This document shows positions 36,349 to 44,593 of a stretch of DNA of 64,000 nucleotides, in pieces. Both the position numbers and the translations under genes were made by a program. Source of the DNA: Pseudomonas putida (GTDB lineage Bacteria > Pseudomonadota > Gammaproteobacteria > Pseudomonadales > Pseudomonadaceae); contig NZ_BSKJ01000005.1 of NCBI RefSeq assembly GCF_030159595.1, positions 62,001-126,000 on the forward strand, written 5' to 3'. Position 1 is the first letter of the stretch. Each line of letters begins with the position of its first letter. The notes below the pieces were generated by a model. That model was given only the letters and a program-made list of their open reading frames with translations, did not search any database and was not told the DNA's origin.

Positions 36349-36377
36349 GAGGCGACACAGGAAAACCTGACTATTTT

Positions 36378-36387
36378 TTGTACACAA
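36378..36387. promoter_or_regulatory. TTGTRTACAA-type operator, distal NCS1 site
   Basis: TTGTACACAA, 262 bases from the proximal site. It is close to the 3' end of the Lrp-type gene, so it most likely serves the NCS1 permease. Confidence 0.5.
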
Positions 36388-36468
36388 GAATGTCACCTTA
36401 AGTGCCATTTTTGTGTGCACTTTTTCCGGTAACGCCCCAATACGTTACACACTATCCTGCAACTCATT

Positions 36469-36484
36469 TTGACCATTCGATCAA
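36469..36484 (+). promoter_or_regulatory. RutR-like box before NCS1 permease
   Basis: TTGACCATTCGATCAA matches 12 of 14 fixed positions of the E. coli RutR consensus TTGACCAnnTGGTCAA as remembered. It is the best match to that consensus in the window. Confidence 0.55.
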
Positions 36485-36639
36485 TTAATCAGCCATCTAA
36501 AAAATTAAACCTGTTTAATTGGTCAACTTATAATTCCTGTATTTCATGAACTTATCTTTCGAAGGCTTATATTCGAAATGATGCCTCTCTAACACTTGCT
36601 TTTCCCTTGGCATGGAACTCGCTTTTGTGTGTTCGTGTT

Positions 36640-36649
36640 TTGTATACAA
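36640..36649. promoter_or_regulatory. TTGTATACAA operator before NCS1 permease
   Basis: A perfect palindrome in GTTTTGTATACAACTTG, 154-163 bases upstream of the start at 36803. Confidence 0.6.
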
Positions 36650-36802
36650 CTTGAACAAAACATAAATACACAAGAACCCGCGACGCCGGTCCAACGCCGG
36701 CCGCCGCGCCCAGAACCCTGTGATGCCAAGCTGCACCGACGAGATGGCGAGCCCGTGCGCATGCCCGCTCATCGCAGTCACTGTGCATCAGGAGCCGCCG
36801 GA

Positions 36803-38335
36803 ATGAGTAGCAGCCTCGACCTTGCCCCTGAACAATCCGTCGCCAGCACCCACCCCGCTTCCACACTTGCCGGCAGCCAGCCGGAACTGGCGCTGAGCCC
36901 ACGCCTGCATAACCGCGACCTCGCGCCCACGCGCATCGAGGGCCGCCGCTGGGGTGGCTACAGCATCTTCGCGTTGTGGACAAACGATGTGCACAATATC
37001 GCCAACTATTCGTTTGCCATGGGCTTGTTCGCCCTCGGCCTGGGTGGGTGGCAGATCCTGCTTTCATTGGCCATCGGCGCAGCACTGGTGTACTTCTTCA
37101 TGAACCTGTCCGGCTACATGGGGCACAAGACCGGGGTACCGTTCCCGGTCATCAGCCGCATCGCCTTCGGCATCCACGGCGCGCAGATTCCGGCGCTGAT
37201 CCGCGCAGTCATCGCCATCGCCTGGTTCGGCATCCAGACCTACCTGGCCTCGGTGGTGCTGCGCGTGCTGCTCACCGCGGTGTGGCCGCACCTGGCCGCC
37301 TACGACCACGACAGCATCCTCGGCCTGTCGAGCCTGGGCTGGGTGTGCTTCGTGTCAATCTGGCTGGTGCAGCTGGTGATCCTGGCCTACGGCATGGAAA
37401 TGGTACGCCGCTATGAAGGCTTTGCCGGCCCGGTCATCCTGCTGACCGTCGCTGCGCTGGCCGTGTTCATGTACTTCAAGGCCGACGCACACATCGCCTG
37501 GTCGGTGGCCGAGCCGCTGAGCGGTTACGAGATGTGGCGCAACATCTTCGCCGGTGGCGCCCTGTGGCTGGCGATCTACGGCACGCTGGTGCTGAATTTC
37601 TGCGACTTCGCCCGCTCCTCGCCATGCCGCAAGACCATTCGTGTGGGCAACTTCTGGGGCCTGCCGGTGAACATCCTGGTGTTCGCCGTGATCACCGTGG
37701 TGCTGTGCGGCGCACAGTTCCAGATCAACGGCCAGATCATCGACAGCCCCACCCAGATCGTCGCCGCCATCCCCAACACAGCCTTCCTGGTGCTGGGTTG
37801 CCTGGCCTTCCTGATCGTCACCGTGGCAGTGAACATCATGGCCAACTTCGTCGCCCCGGCGTTCGTGCTCAGCAACCTCGCCCCGCGCCACCTCAACTTC
37901 CGCCGCGCCGGGCTGATCAGCGCCACCGTGGCCGTGCTGATCCTGCCGTGGAACCTGTACAACAGCCCGCTGGTGATCGTGTACTTCCTGTCTGGCCTGG
38001 GCGCCCTGCTTGGCCCGCTCTACGGGGTGATCATGGCCGACTACTGGTTGCTGCGCAAAGGCTGCATCAACGTGCCGGAGCTGTACACCGAACACCCGAC
38101 CGGTGCCTACCACTACAGCAAGGGCATCAACCTGCGCGCCGTCGCCGCGTTTCTACCAGCTGCGCTGCTGGCCATCGTCCTGGCCCTGGTGCCGAACTTC
38201 CATGGCATCGCGCCGTTCTCCTGGCTGATCGGTGCCGGCATCGCCGCTGCGCTGTACCTGCTGATCGCCCCGCGCAACCGCCACTACCACGATGTCAGCG
38301 GCGAATGCATTGCCGTCGACCACAGCAGCCACTGA
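36803..38335 (+). CDS. NCS1-family permease (allantoin/hydantoin/nucleobase)
   Basis: A 510-residue NCS1 symporter with about 12 membrane segments. The signature start is NRDLAPTRIEGRRWGGYSIF and ALWTNDVHNIANYSFAMGLF, followed by GVPFPVISRIAFGIHGAQIP. Start 36803 follows CAGGAG. With the racemase gene 16 bases downstream and the purine-type operators upstream, allantoin is the most plausible substrate. Hydantoins or uracil remain possible. Confidence 0.88.
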   Translation: MSSSLDLAPEQSVASTHPASTLAGSQPELALSPRLHNRDLAPTRIEGRRWGGYSIFALWTNDVHNIANYSFAMGLFALGLGGWQILLSLAIGAALVYFFMNLSGYMGHKTGVPFPVISRIAFGIHGAQIPALIRAVIAIAWFGIQTYLASVVLRVLLTAVWPHLAAYDHDSILGLSSLGWVCFVSIWLVQLVILAYGMEMVRRYEGFAGPVILLTVAALAVFMYFKADAHIAWSVAEPLSGYEMWRNIFAGGALWLAIYGTLVLNFCDFARSSPCRKTIRVGNFWGLPVNILVFAVITVVLCGAQFQINGQIIDSPTQIVAAIPNTAFLVLGCLAFLIVTVAVNIMANFVAPAFVLSNLAPRHLNFRRAGLISATVAVLILPWNLYNSPLVIVYFLSGLGALLGPLYGVIMADYWLLRKGCINVPELYTEHPTGAYHYSKGINLRAVAAFLPAALLAIVLALVPNFHGIAPFSWLIGAGIAAALYLLIAPRNRHYHDVSGECIAVDHSSH

Positions 38336-38351
38336 TCAAGGAGCATTGCCA

Positions 38352-39080
38352 ATGCGTATTCTGATCGCCAACGTCAACACCACTGAAGCCATCACCGAAG
38401 CCATCGCTGAGCAGGCGCGCAGCGTGGCCGCCCCTGGTACTGAAATCGTCGGCCTGACACCGTGGTTCGGCGCCGAATCGGTGGAAGGCAACTTCGAAAG
38501 CTACCTGGCAGCCATCGCCGTGATGGACCGGGTACTGGCCTACGAAGGCCCCTACGATGCCGTGATCCAGGCCGGTTACGGCGAACATGGCCGTGAAGGC
38601 TTGCAGGAACTGCTGAATGTACCGGTGGTGGACATTACCGATGCGGCCGCCAGCACGGCGATGTATCTGGGCCATGCCTACTCGGTAGTGACCACACTGG
38701 ACCGCACCGTACCGCTGATCGAAGACCGCCTGAAGCTGTCCGGCCTGTATGACCGTTGTGCATCGGTGCGGGCCAGCGGGCTAGCAGTGCTGGAGCTGGA
38801 GGCCGACCCGCAACGGGCCGTTGAGGCAATCGTCGAGCAGGCCGAACGCGCCGTGCGTGACGACAAGGCCGAGGTGATCTGCCTGGGTTGTGGCGGCATG
38901 GCCGGGCTGGATGAGCAGATCCGCCAGCGCACCGGAGTGCCAGTGGTGGATGGGGTGAGTGCGGCGGTGACCATTGCCGAATCGCTGGTGCGCATGGGGT
39001 TGAGTACGTCCAAGGTACGTACCTATGCCACGCCACGGGCGAAGAAGGTGGTGGGGTGGCCGATGCGGTTCGGCCGTTAA
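38352..39080 (+). CDS. Asp/Glu/hydantoin racemase family protein, probable allantoin racemase
   Basis: A 242-residue protein of the HyuE/HpxA family. It starts MRILIANVNTTEAITEAIAE and carries VICLGCGGMAGLDEQI, with the C-terminal catalytic Cys. The region that usually holds the first catalytic Cys (viaCFgDPG type) reads VIQAGYGEHGREGL here, so that Cys appears to be Gly or is displaced. Its operon partner is the NCS1 permease. Racemising R/S-allantoin would let a stereospecific allantoinase use imported racemic allantoin. This function is inference. Confidence 0.75.
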   Translation: MRILIANVNTTEAITEAIAEQARSVAAPGTEIVGLTPWFGAESVEGNFESYLAAIAVMDRVLAYEGPYDAVIQAGYGEHGREGLQELLNVPVVDITDAAASTAMYLGHAYSVVTTLDRTVPLIEDRLKLSGLYDRCASVRASGLAVLELEADPQRAVEAIVEQAERAVRDDKAEVICLGCGGMAGLDEQIRQRTGVPVVDGVSAAVTIAESLVRMGLSTSKVRTYATPRAKKVVGWPMRFGR

Positions 39081-39098
39081 AGGTATTTAACCTGCTCC

Positions 39099-39192
39099 GG
39101 CCCTACCGCCGGCAAGCCAGCTCCCACAGGTGTTGCACAGGCTTCAACATGTGTACGGTCCCTGTGGGAGCTGGCTTGCCGGCGATAGGGCC
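39099..39192. repeat. Inverted pair of REP-variant elements
   Basis: Two 32-base arms (39099-39130 and 39161-39192) are reverse complements with one mismatch. The core is GTGGGAGCTGGCTTGCCGGC, a subfamily that differs from the GCGGGC copies elsewhere. Confidence 0.85.
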
Positions 39193-39271
39193 GGTACAGG
39201 CCAAACCATCACTCGGGTCAAGCACTCTGCACTGCCACGGGCCAAGGTAAATTACCCGTCACGCTAAAACC

Positions 39272-39934
39272 TCATGTCGGGCAGCTGTGCGCACCGTCAT
39301 TCAGGCCCTGGCGTACGTTGCGGCTGAGCAGGCTGGCCTTGCCGTCGTGCCAGGTCAGCGTCAGTACATAGAGGGTGTCGAAGTCATCGCCGTTCCAGTC
39401 TTGGGTAATCACCCGATCTTCACCCAGCGCCTTGCCGGCCACGGTATTGATCAACTCCGGGAGGTAACCGTGCGACCAGGCGGTGTAGATGGTTGCATTG
39501 CGGTATTTGTCGCTCAGCAGCTCGTCAGCCAGTTCGTCGGTGTCGTTGGCACCATAGTCGATGTTCACCGGCAGGCCCAACCGGATGGCGCTGGGGGTAA
39601 TGGTCATCAACGGGCGGATGTAGCTGTAGCTTTCGTCCTTGCTGCCTTCCTCGACATGCCGCGAGGGGTTGGCGGCAAATACATAGTCGGCTTTGCCGAA
39701 GCGTTCGGGCAGTACATTGGCCAGGTCCAGCGCACGATTGAGGCCCTGGCAGTTCAACTGGCCCAGCCCCTCGCCCGGCTTCTCGGCATGGCGCAAAAAC
39801 ACCAGCGTCTGGGTGCCATCCACCGGCTGCGCCCGGCTTTCGACAGCCTCCAACGCCAGCGGTACGGCGACGGCTGTAAGCACCAGGCTCAGCAGCAGGT
39901 GACGGCGACGGCGGAAGAATGTTGGCAACTTCAT
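39272..39934 (-). CDS. Secreted/anchored histidine phosphatase-family protein
   Basis: A 220-residue protein with an N-terminal signal/anchor (RRRRHLLLSLVLTAVAVPLA). The phosphoglycerate-mutase-like start LVFLRHAEKPGEGLGQLNCQ contains the RHxE/K-type phosphohistidine loop. A late WSHGYLPELINTV could give the second His. Substrate is unknown. ATG 39934 was taken without a strong ribosome site. Confidence 0.72.
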   Translation of the reverse strand: MKLPTFFRRRRHLLLSLVLTAVAVPLALEAVESRAQPVDGTQTLVFLRHAEKPGEGLGQLNCQGLNRALDLANVLPERFGKADYVFAANPSRHVEEGSKDESYSYIRPLMTITPSAIRLGLPVNIDYGANDTDELADELLSDKYRNATIYTAWSHGYLPELINTVAGKALGEDRVITQDWNGDDFDTLYVLTLTWHDGKASLLSRNVRQGLNDGAHSCPT

Positions 39935-40144
39935 CAAGGCAGGCTCGTGTGGCAAAGAGAATCGGGTTAACCCGCCACATCGCCCCGTCAGTTGCAGGGC
40001 GCCCTTGTAGTGAATGCCATCCTTGGCAACGAGTGAGGGTCAGAGTGCCCTGAACCCGTTTGGTTCCTCCCTGAAGGTGAATGCCGTTCCCTAGGCAAGG
40101 CCTAGATTAGGGGATGGGTGTTGCTGAATTGTGTCCGTTCGCTG

Positions 40145-40372
40145 CTACGGTACCCCTGCCGTTTCACCCGGAGAGACTGAATCAACAATGGTTACATCGA
40201 AAACCTGTTCAATGACCTGCTTCGGACCTTGATTCAAACGCCATGTGAAGAACACCAGAAAGCCCAGCAAGAATACGAAGAGGATTGAGCCCACAAGACT
40301 TTGCGCCACACCCAACCAGAACCCAGGTTCGGCTTTCCTGATCTCGCTGCTTGCCTTGACATCGATCGACAG
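40145..40372 (-). CDS. Possible small single-pass membrane protein (non-ATG start)
   Basis: In the frame directly after the FKBP stop, about 75 codons encode a convincing short protein: a charged N part (KASSEIRKAEPGFWLGVAQS), a strong membrane helix (GSILFVFLLGFLVFFTWRL) and a polar tail (PKQVIEQVFDVTIVDSVSP). It stops at 40145-40147. No in-frame ATG, GTG or TTG lies before the helix region. A CTG at 40372 stands 9 bases after GAGGAAAAGGA, so a CTG start or coupling to FKBP translation is proposed. I do not recognise it. Confidence 0.35.
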   Translation of the reverse strand: MSIDVKASSEIRKAEPGFWLGVAQSLVGSILFVFLLGFLVFFTWRLNQGPKQVIEQVFDVTIVDSVSPGETAGVP

Positions 40373-40390
40373 CGCGTTTAGTCCTTTTCC

Positions 40391-40729
40391 TCAATCATCC
40401 CGTGTCAGCACTTCCAGCAGTTCGATTTCAAACGTAAGGTCCGAATTCGGCGGAATGGCCCCTACACTGCGTTCGCCATAGCCCAGGTGCGCCGGTACCT
40501 GCAGCTTGCGCTTGCCGCCTACGCGCATGCCCATCAGGCCTTGATCCCAACCTTTGATTACCCGGCCGGTACCGATCACGCACTGGAACGGCTTGCCGCG
40601 CGACCAGGACGAATCGAATTCGCTGCCGTCGGCCAGCCAGCCGGTGTACTGGGTGGTGATCAGGGCGCCTTTGACGGCGGCTTTGCCATCACCTTCCACC
40701 AGGTCGATGATCTGCAGTTCTTGGCTCAT
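40391..40729 (-). CDS. FKBP-type peptidyl-prolyl isomerase
   Basis: A 112-residue cytoplasmic FKBP: TTQYTGWLADGSEFDSSWSR, GTGRVIKGWDQGLMGMRVGG, LQVPAHLGYGERSVG and PPNSDLTFEIELLEVL. The active-site aromatic residues of the family are in place and there is no signal peptide. ATG 40729 follows GGAG at 7 bases. Confidence 0.93.
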   Translation of the reverse strand: MSQELQIIDLVEGDGKAAVKGALITTQYTGWLADGSEFDSSWSRGKPFQCVIGTGRVIKGWDQGLMGMRVGGKRKLQVPAHLGYGERSVGAIPPNSDLTFEIELLEVLTRDD

Positions 40730-40768
40730 GGGCACGCTCCAATGCGGGGAAACAAAGCCGCCCTTTTC

Positions 40769-41710
40769 TCAGGAATGCACCGGTTTGGCAAGTTCACATG
40801 GCGTTTCATGCTGGCGCATCGACCACAGCACACCGCCAACCACCAGCACGATTGCCGCCGCTTCCAGCAGGCTCGGCCCGGTCTGCCGCCAGAGGAAGGC
40901 ATACAGCAGTGCGAACAGGGTCTCGAACACGATCAGTTGCCCGCTCAAGGTCAACGGCAGCCGTTTGGATGCGGCGTTCCATAACGCCATCGCCAACCAT
41001 GAACCCAGCACCGCACAGCCCAGGCTAGCGACCCAGAACAACCACCAGCGCGACATTGGCGCATCCACCTGCAACTGCTGCGGCTGCCACAGCGCAAGGC
41101 CTGCAACCATCAACAGGCTGGCCAGGCCAGTCATCACGCCGCAGAGCACCGACCACTGATGGCTGTCGAAATGGCCGCACTGTTTCAGGTAGCGGCTGTT
41201 CTGCACCGCATACCAGGTCCAGCAGGCCAGGGCAGCCAGCGCGTACAACAGGCCCATCAGCTTGTCGCCGATATCGCCTGGGGCAAACGCGAAGGTTTCC
41301 AGGTTGATGCACAGCATGCCGGCAAGAATCAGCGCCAACGGGCCAACCAGCCGCGCCAGGGGCACCGCGCCACTGTCGTTGCGACCGTACAGGGTGATGG
41401 TCAGCGGCAACACGCCGACGATCAGTGAGGCCGGGGCTACACCCAGCCGCTGTATCGCCGCCACCAGCAACACGAAGTACACCAGGTTGCCGATCACTGC
41501 CAAGCGCAGCAGCATCCACGCCTCGCTTGCAGTCAGCTGGCGCAACTGACGCGCCATAGGCAGCGCCAGCAGCAGCGAGATCACCCCGACCATCAGGTAA
41601 CGCACGCTGCTCAGCAGCATCGGGTTGAACTCGGGCAGCAGCTCGGGAACCATCAGCACCATGCCCCACAACGCACCGGCCATGCCGGCGTACATCACAC
41701 CGCGTTTCAC
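40769..41710 (-). CDS. EamA-like multidrug/metabolite exporter
   Basis: A 313-residue membrane protein with about ten helices (MYAGMAGALWGMVLMVPELL at the start and AAAIVLVVGGVLW near the end) of the drug/metabolite transporter superfamily. The substrate cannot be inferred. Confidence 0.82.
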   Translation of the reverse strand: MKRGVMYAGMAGALWGMVLMVPELLPEFNPMLLSSVRYLMVGVISLLLALPMARQLRQLTASEAWMLLRLAVIGNLVYFVLLVAAIQRLGVAPASLIVGVLPLTITLYGRNDSGAVPLARLVGPLALILAGMLCINLETFAFAPGDIGDKLMGLLYALAALACWTWYAVQNSRYLKQCGHFDSHQWSVLCGVMTGLASLLMVAGLALWQPQQLQVDAPMSRWWLFWVASLGCAVLGSWLAMALWNAASKRLPLTLSGQLIVFETLFALLYAFLWRQTGPSLLEAAAIVLVVGGVLWSMRQHETPCELAKPVHS

Positions 41711-41831
41711 GTGTCTGCTCCTGTTTCAAGATGATCGCAGGCTACCCGCATGCGGCGTGTCGGGCAAAAGATGAATACGCATGGTGGCATTCCCGGCAGG
41801 AATGAGTCCTACAAGTATCGACAGACGGCTG

Positions 41832-42239
41832 TTAGCTGTTCTGCTCGAACACTTCTTGGCCGGTCAGCTCTTTGGTCTGGTTGGCGAAGCAGTACCAGGC
41901 GGGCTTCTGTTCGACAAAAATCTGCAGATCGAAATCCCATTCCTGATCCCCATCCAGCAGGCCGACCGGTACCGCATGGAAGTCGTTGGCCTTCAGCCGG
42001 TAATACAGGTGTGTGCCGCATTGGCCGCAGAACCCTCGCTGGGCCCAGTCGGACGAATCGTAGACACTGGGGGCACGCCCTTCGATTACCGGCGGCTGGC
42101 TGCAATGCACCACCAGCAATGGCCCGCCAGTCCACTTGCGGCACATGCTGCAATGGCAGGCACTGATATGGGTGTTGTCGACGGTGACCCTGAGCTTGGT
42201 GGCACCGCACAGACAGGTACCTTGTTTTTCCATGGCCAT
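41832..42239 (-). CDS. GFA-family (CENP-V) zinc-binding protein
   Basis: A 135-residue protein of the glutathione-dependent formaldehyde-activating family fold. The zinc cysteines are clear: GTCLCGATKLRV, CHCSMCRKWTGGPLL and FCGQCGTHLYY. Family members are often annotated formaldehyde-related, but real activities vary. Confidence 0.9.
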   Translation of the reverse strand: MAMEKQGTCLCGATKLRVTVDNTHISACHCSMCRKWTGGPLLVVHCSQPPVIEGRAPSVYDSSDWAQRGFCGQCGTHLYYRLKANDFHAVPVGLLDGDQEWDFDLQIFVEQKPAWYCFANQTKELTGQEVFEQNS

Positions 42240-42293
42240 GGCTGGCTCCTTGAACAGGGGAAGAGCCAGCCAGTATAGATGCCTGTACAGGCC

Positions 42294-43082
42294 TCAGAAG
42301 AACACGGTGCCGCGCAGGTACAACGCCGCTCGCCCGCTGATGATCACCCGGCCATTGCCAGGTACTTCACACAACAGCTGCCCTTTGCGTGCCCCGCCCT
42401 GCTCGCAGCTCAGCACATGCTTGCCCAGGCGCTGCGCCCACACCGGCGCCAGCGAAGTGTGGGCCGAGCCGGTGACCGGGTCTTCGTTCACACCAACCCG
42501 TGGGCCGAACCAGCGGGTGACGAAATCAAAGCCTCGCCCTGCCGCCGTCACGGCAATGCCGCGCACATCGAAGGCCGACAGCGCCACAACGTCCGGCTTC
42601 AGTGTGTCGAGCAACAGGGCGTCATCAATCACTACTACAAAGTCATCGCTACGGTACACCGCCTGTGCCTGGCTCAGGCCCAGCGCTTGCAGCAGGCCCG
42701 CCGGGGTTTCCACGGTGGCCGGTTGTTTGGCCGGGAAATCCATGGCCAGTAGCCCGTCATTACCACGGCTGACGCGCAACTCACCGCTGCGGGTGTTGAA
42801 GCGCAGCACCTGCGCCTGCTCCCCCAGCTGCTCGAACAGCACATAGGCCGACGCCAGGGTAGCGTGGCCGCACAGGTCAACTTCCACGGTCGGGGTGAAC
42901 CAGCGCAGGTCGAAGGTTTCGCCATTGCGCACGAAGTAGGCAGTTTCCGACAGGTTGTTTTCTTCGGCGATGCGCTGCAGCACATCGTCCGGCAGCCAGG
43001 CTTCAAGCGGAATCACCGCCGCCGGGTTGCCACCGAACGGTTCAGCGGAAAAGGCATCGACCTGGAAGATTTCGAGTTGCAT
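42294..43082 (-). CDS. PhzF-family isomerase/epimerase-like protein
   Basis: A 262-residue protein of the PhzF/DapF-like fold. It begins LEIFQVDAFSAEPFGGNPAA and has NNLSETAYFVRN with the conserved catalytic Glu, and DLCGHATLASAYVLF. The start at 43082 follows AGGAG. No phenazine genes adjoin, so the substrate is unknown. Confidence 0.9.
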   Translation of the reverse strand: MQLEIFQVDAFSAEPFGGNPAAVIPLEAWLPDDVLQRIAEENNLSETAYFVRNGETFDLRWFTPTVEVDLCGHATLASAYVLFEQLGEQAQVLRFNTRSGELRVSRGNDGLLAMDFPAKQPATVETPAGLLQALGLSQAQAVYRSDDFVVVIDDALLLDTLKPDVVALSAFDVRGIAVTAAGRGFDFVTRWFGPRVGVNEDPVTGSAHTSLAPVWAQRLGKHVLSCEQGGARKGQLLCEVPGNGRVIISGRAALYLRGTVFF

Positions 43083-43133
43083 GCACACACTCCTTGATGC
43101 CCGGGTATTGCCAGGCAGATGTCTGATAAAGGG

Positions 43134-44072
43134 TTACGGGCGTACCGGGGTCAATACGGGCTCGCCTGCAAAGAACGCCTGCAGATTGCGCAGCACCAAG
43201 GTCACTGTGTCGTGTGCGGCCTCCGGGGACTGGCCGGCCACATGGGGCGTGAGCACGGTGTTGCCCAAGTCCTTGAGGGCATCCGGCACCGCCGGTTCGT
43301 CGTCGAATACGTCCAGCGCGGCGCCGGCCAGCTTGCCCTGCTGCAGGGCGGCCACCAGGGCGTCGGTGTCGACCACGCTGGCACGGGCGATATTCACCAG
43401 ATAGCCATTGGCCCCCAGTGCCTCCAGTACCTGGGCATCGACCAGGTGCTGGGTGTTGGCGCCACCCGGGGTGGCTACGATCAGGATGTCGACGGCAGCG
43501 GCCAGGCGCAGCGGGCAGTCGTACCAGGTGTACGGCACCTCTTCGCGCGGCGTGCGGCTGTGGTAACTGACGGGCATGTCGAAGCCGAGGTTGGCGCGCT
43601 TGGCAATGGCCTGCCCCACCGCCCCCAGGCCAAGAATGCCCAGGCGCTTGCCACTCACCGAGGGGCTGATCACCCGGTTCCACTCGCCACGGCGGGTGCT
43701 GGCATCCGCGCGGGGGATGTCGCGCAGCAACGCCAGCAACAGCGCCAAGGTGTGGTCGGCGACCGCACAGGCATTGGCACCCGCACCATTGGTAACGGTA
43801 ATGCCGCGAGCGGCGGCGGCAGCCAGGTCGACTTGCTCGTAGCCGGCGCCGATCACGCAGATGACCTGCAGGTTGGGCAATGCATCGATTTCGGCGGCAG
43901 TCAGGCCCAACGGGCCACGCGTAAGCACGGCATCGATTTCACCGGCGTGGCGCTGGAGAGCGTCTGCGCGCAGTTGCGGCGAGGGCGCGCGGATCAGGCG
44001 GTAACCGGCCTGCTCCAGCAAGGGCAGGTAATCGTCGACGGTTTCCACCAGTACCAGGACTGTTTTGCGCAT
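43134..44072 (-). CDS. D-isomer-specific 2-hydroxyacid dehydrogenase
   Basis: A 312-residue NAD(P)-dependent dehydrogenase. It has the cofactor motif LGILGLGAVGQAIAKRA and the family catalytic Arg/Glu/His pattern (NIARASVVDTDALVAAL, DVFDDEPAVPDAL, VLTPHVAGQSPEAA). A glyoxylate/hydroxypyruvate reductase role is possible, but the gene is not in the glyoxylate cluster. Start 44072 follows a perfect GGAGG. Confidence 0.88.
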   Translation of the reverse strand: MRKTVLVLVETVDDYLPLLEQAGYRLIRAPSPQLRADALQRHAGEIDAVLTRGPLGLTAAEIDALPNLQVICVIGAGYEQVDLAAAAARGITVTNGAGANACAVADHTLALLLALLRDIPRADASTRRGEWNRVISPSVSGKRLGILGLGAVGQAIAKRANLGFDMPVSYHSRTPREEVPYTWYDCPLRLAAAVDILIVATPGGANTQHLVDAQVLEALGANGYLVNIARASVVDTDALVAALQQGKLAGAALDVFDDEPAVPDALKDLGNTVLTPHVAGQSPEAAHDTVTLVLRNLQAFFAGEPVLTPVRP

Positions 44073-44164
44073 GCCACCTCCTTTTCTTGAAGGGGCATTA
44101 TGCGGAGTCACCGTACAATACAGTCAATCGGTAATTCTTGGTAAAACTGTACCGCACCGATTGC

Positions 44165-44581
44165 CTATTGAGCGAATGCGCGCCCCAAACCACCAGGCAC
44201 ACCACTGCTGTCAGTGTCCTGCCAAGGCCCATTCGGACTCAGCGACCAGCTCCAGCCGTTGTCGAACCGGTAATAGGTACGCTGCCGGTAGAAGGTATTG
44301 GGCTGTTTCTCTAACACATACACACCCAGTTTCGGGTCCCAATGGCTCGCCCCGCCAGGCGGTGGCGCAAAACTGGCTGAAGTACGCGGCATGGGCTTGG
44401 GAATCGCTGCCGGCTTGCTCGGCTGAGTAGTTGGCTGCCCACCCGGCAAGGGCTTGACCACCGGCGCCTGCGGCGGCACACGCTCAATCGGGGGTTCAGG
44501 CTGCTCATACGGCTGATGCACCGTACACGCAGACAAACCCAGGGCCAGGGTAATCAGGGTCAGGCGGACGGTGCTGTGCAT
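44165..44581 (-). CDS. Proline-rich putative lipoprotein
   Basis: A 138-residue protein with a lipoprotein signal (LITLALGLSAC, Cys19). It then has a long Pro-rich region (about residues 24-75) and a C-terminal part with Tyr/Trp-rich YRQRTYYRFDNGWSWSLSPN. Presumably outer-membrane anchored; function unknown. It lies next to ccmI in the same direction, but there is no other sign of a link to cytochrome maturation. Confidence 0.75.
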   Translation of the reverse strand: MHSTVRLTLITLALGLSACTVHQPYEQPEPPIERVPPQAPVVKPLPGGQPTTQPSKPAAIPKPMPRTSASFAPPPGGASHWDPKLGVYVLEKQPNTFYRQRTYYRFDNGWSWSLSPNGPWQDTDSSGVPGGLGRAFAQ

Positions 44582-44593
44582 GGCATTGCTCTC

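Larger units (their letters stand above)
36349..36802. promoter_or_regulatory. AT-rich control region before NCS1 permease
   Basis: A 454-base stretch that is clearly AT-richer than its neighbours and without a credible gene. It holds TTGTACACAA (36378-36387), a RutR-like box TTGACCATTCGATCAA (36469-36484), a TTGGTCAA half-box near 36519-36526 and TTGTATACAA (36640-36649). It is the densest regulatory region in the window. Confidence 0.6.

Noticed and set aside
40209..40394. 61-codon minus-strand ATG frame next to the FKBP gene
   Set aside because: The alternative frame over the same DNA encodes a far more protein-like single-helix sequence; this one is basic and featureless.
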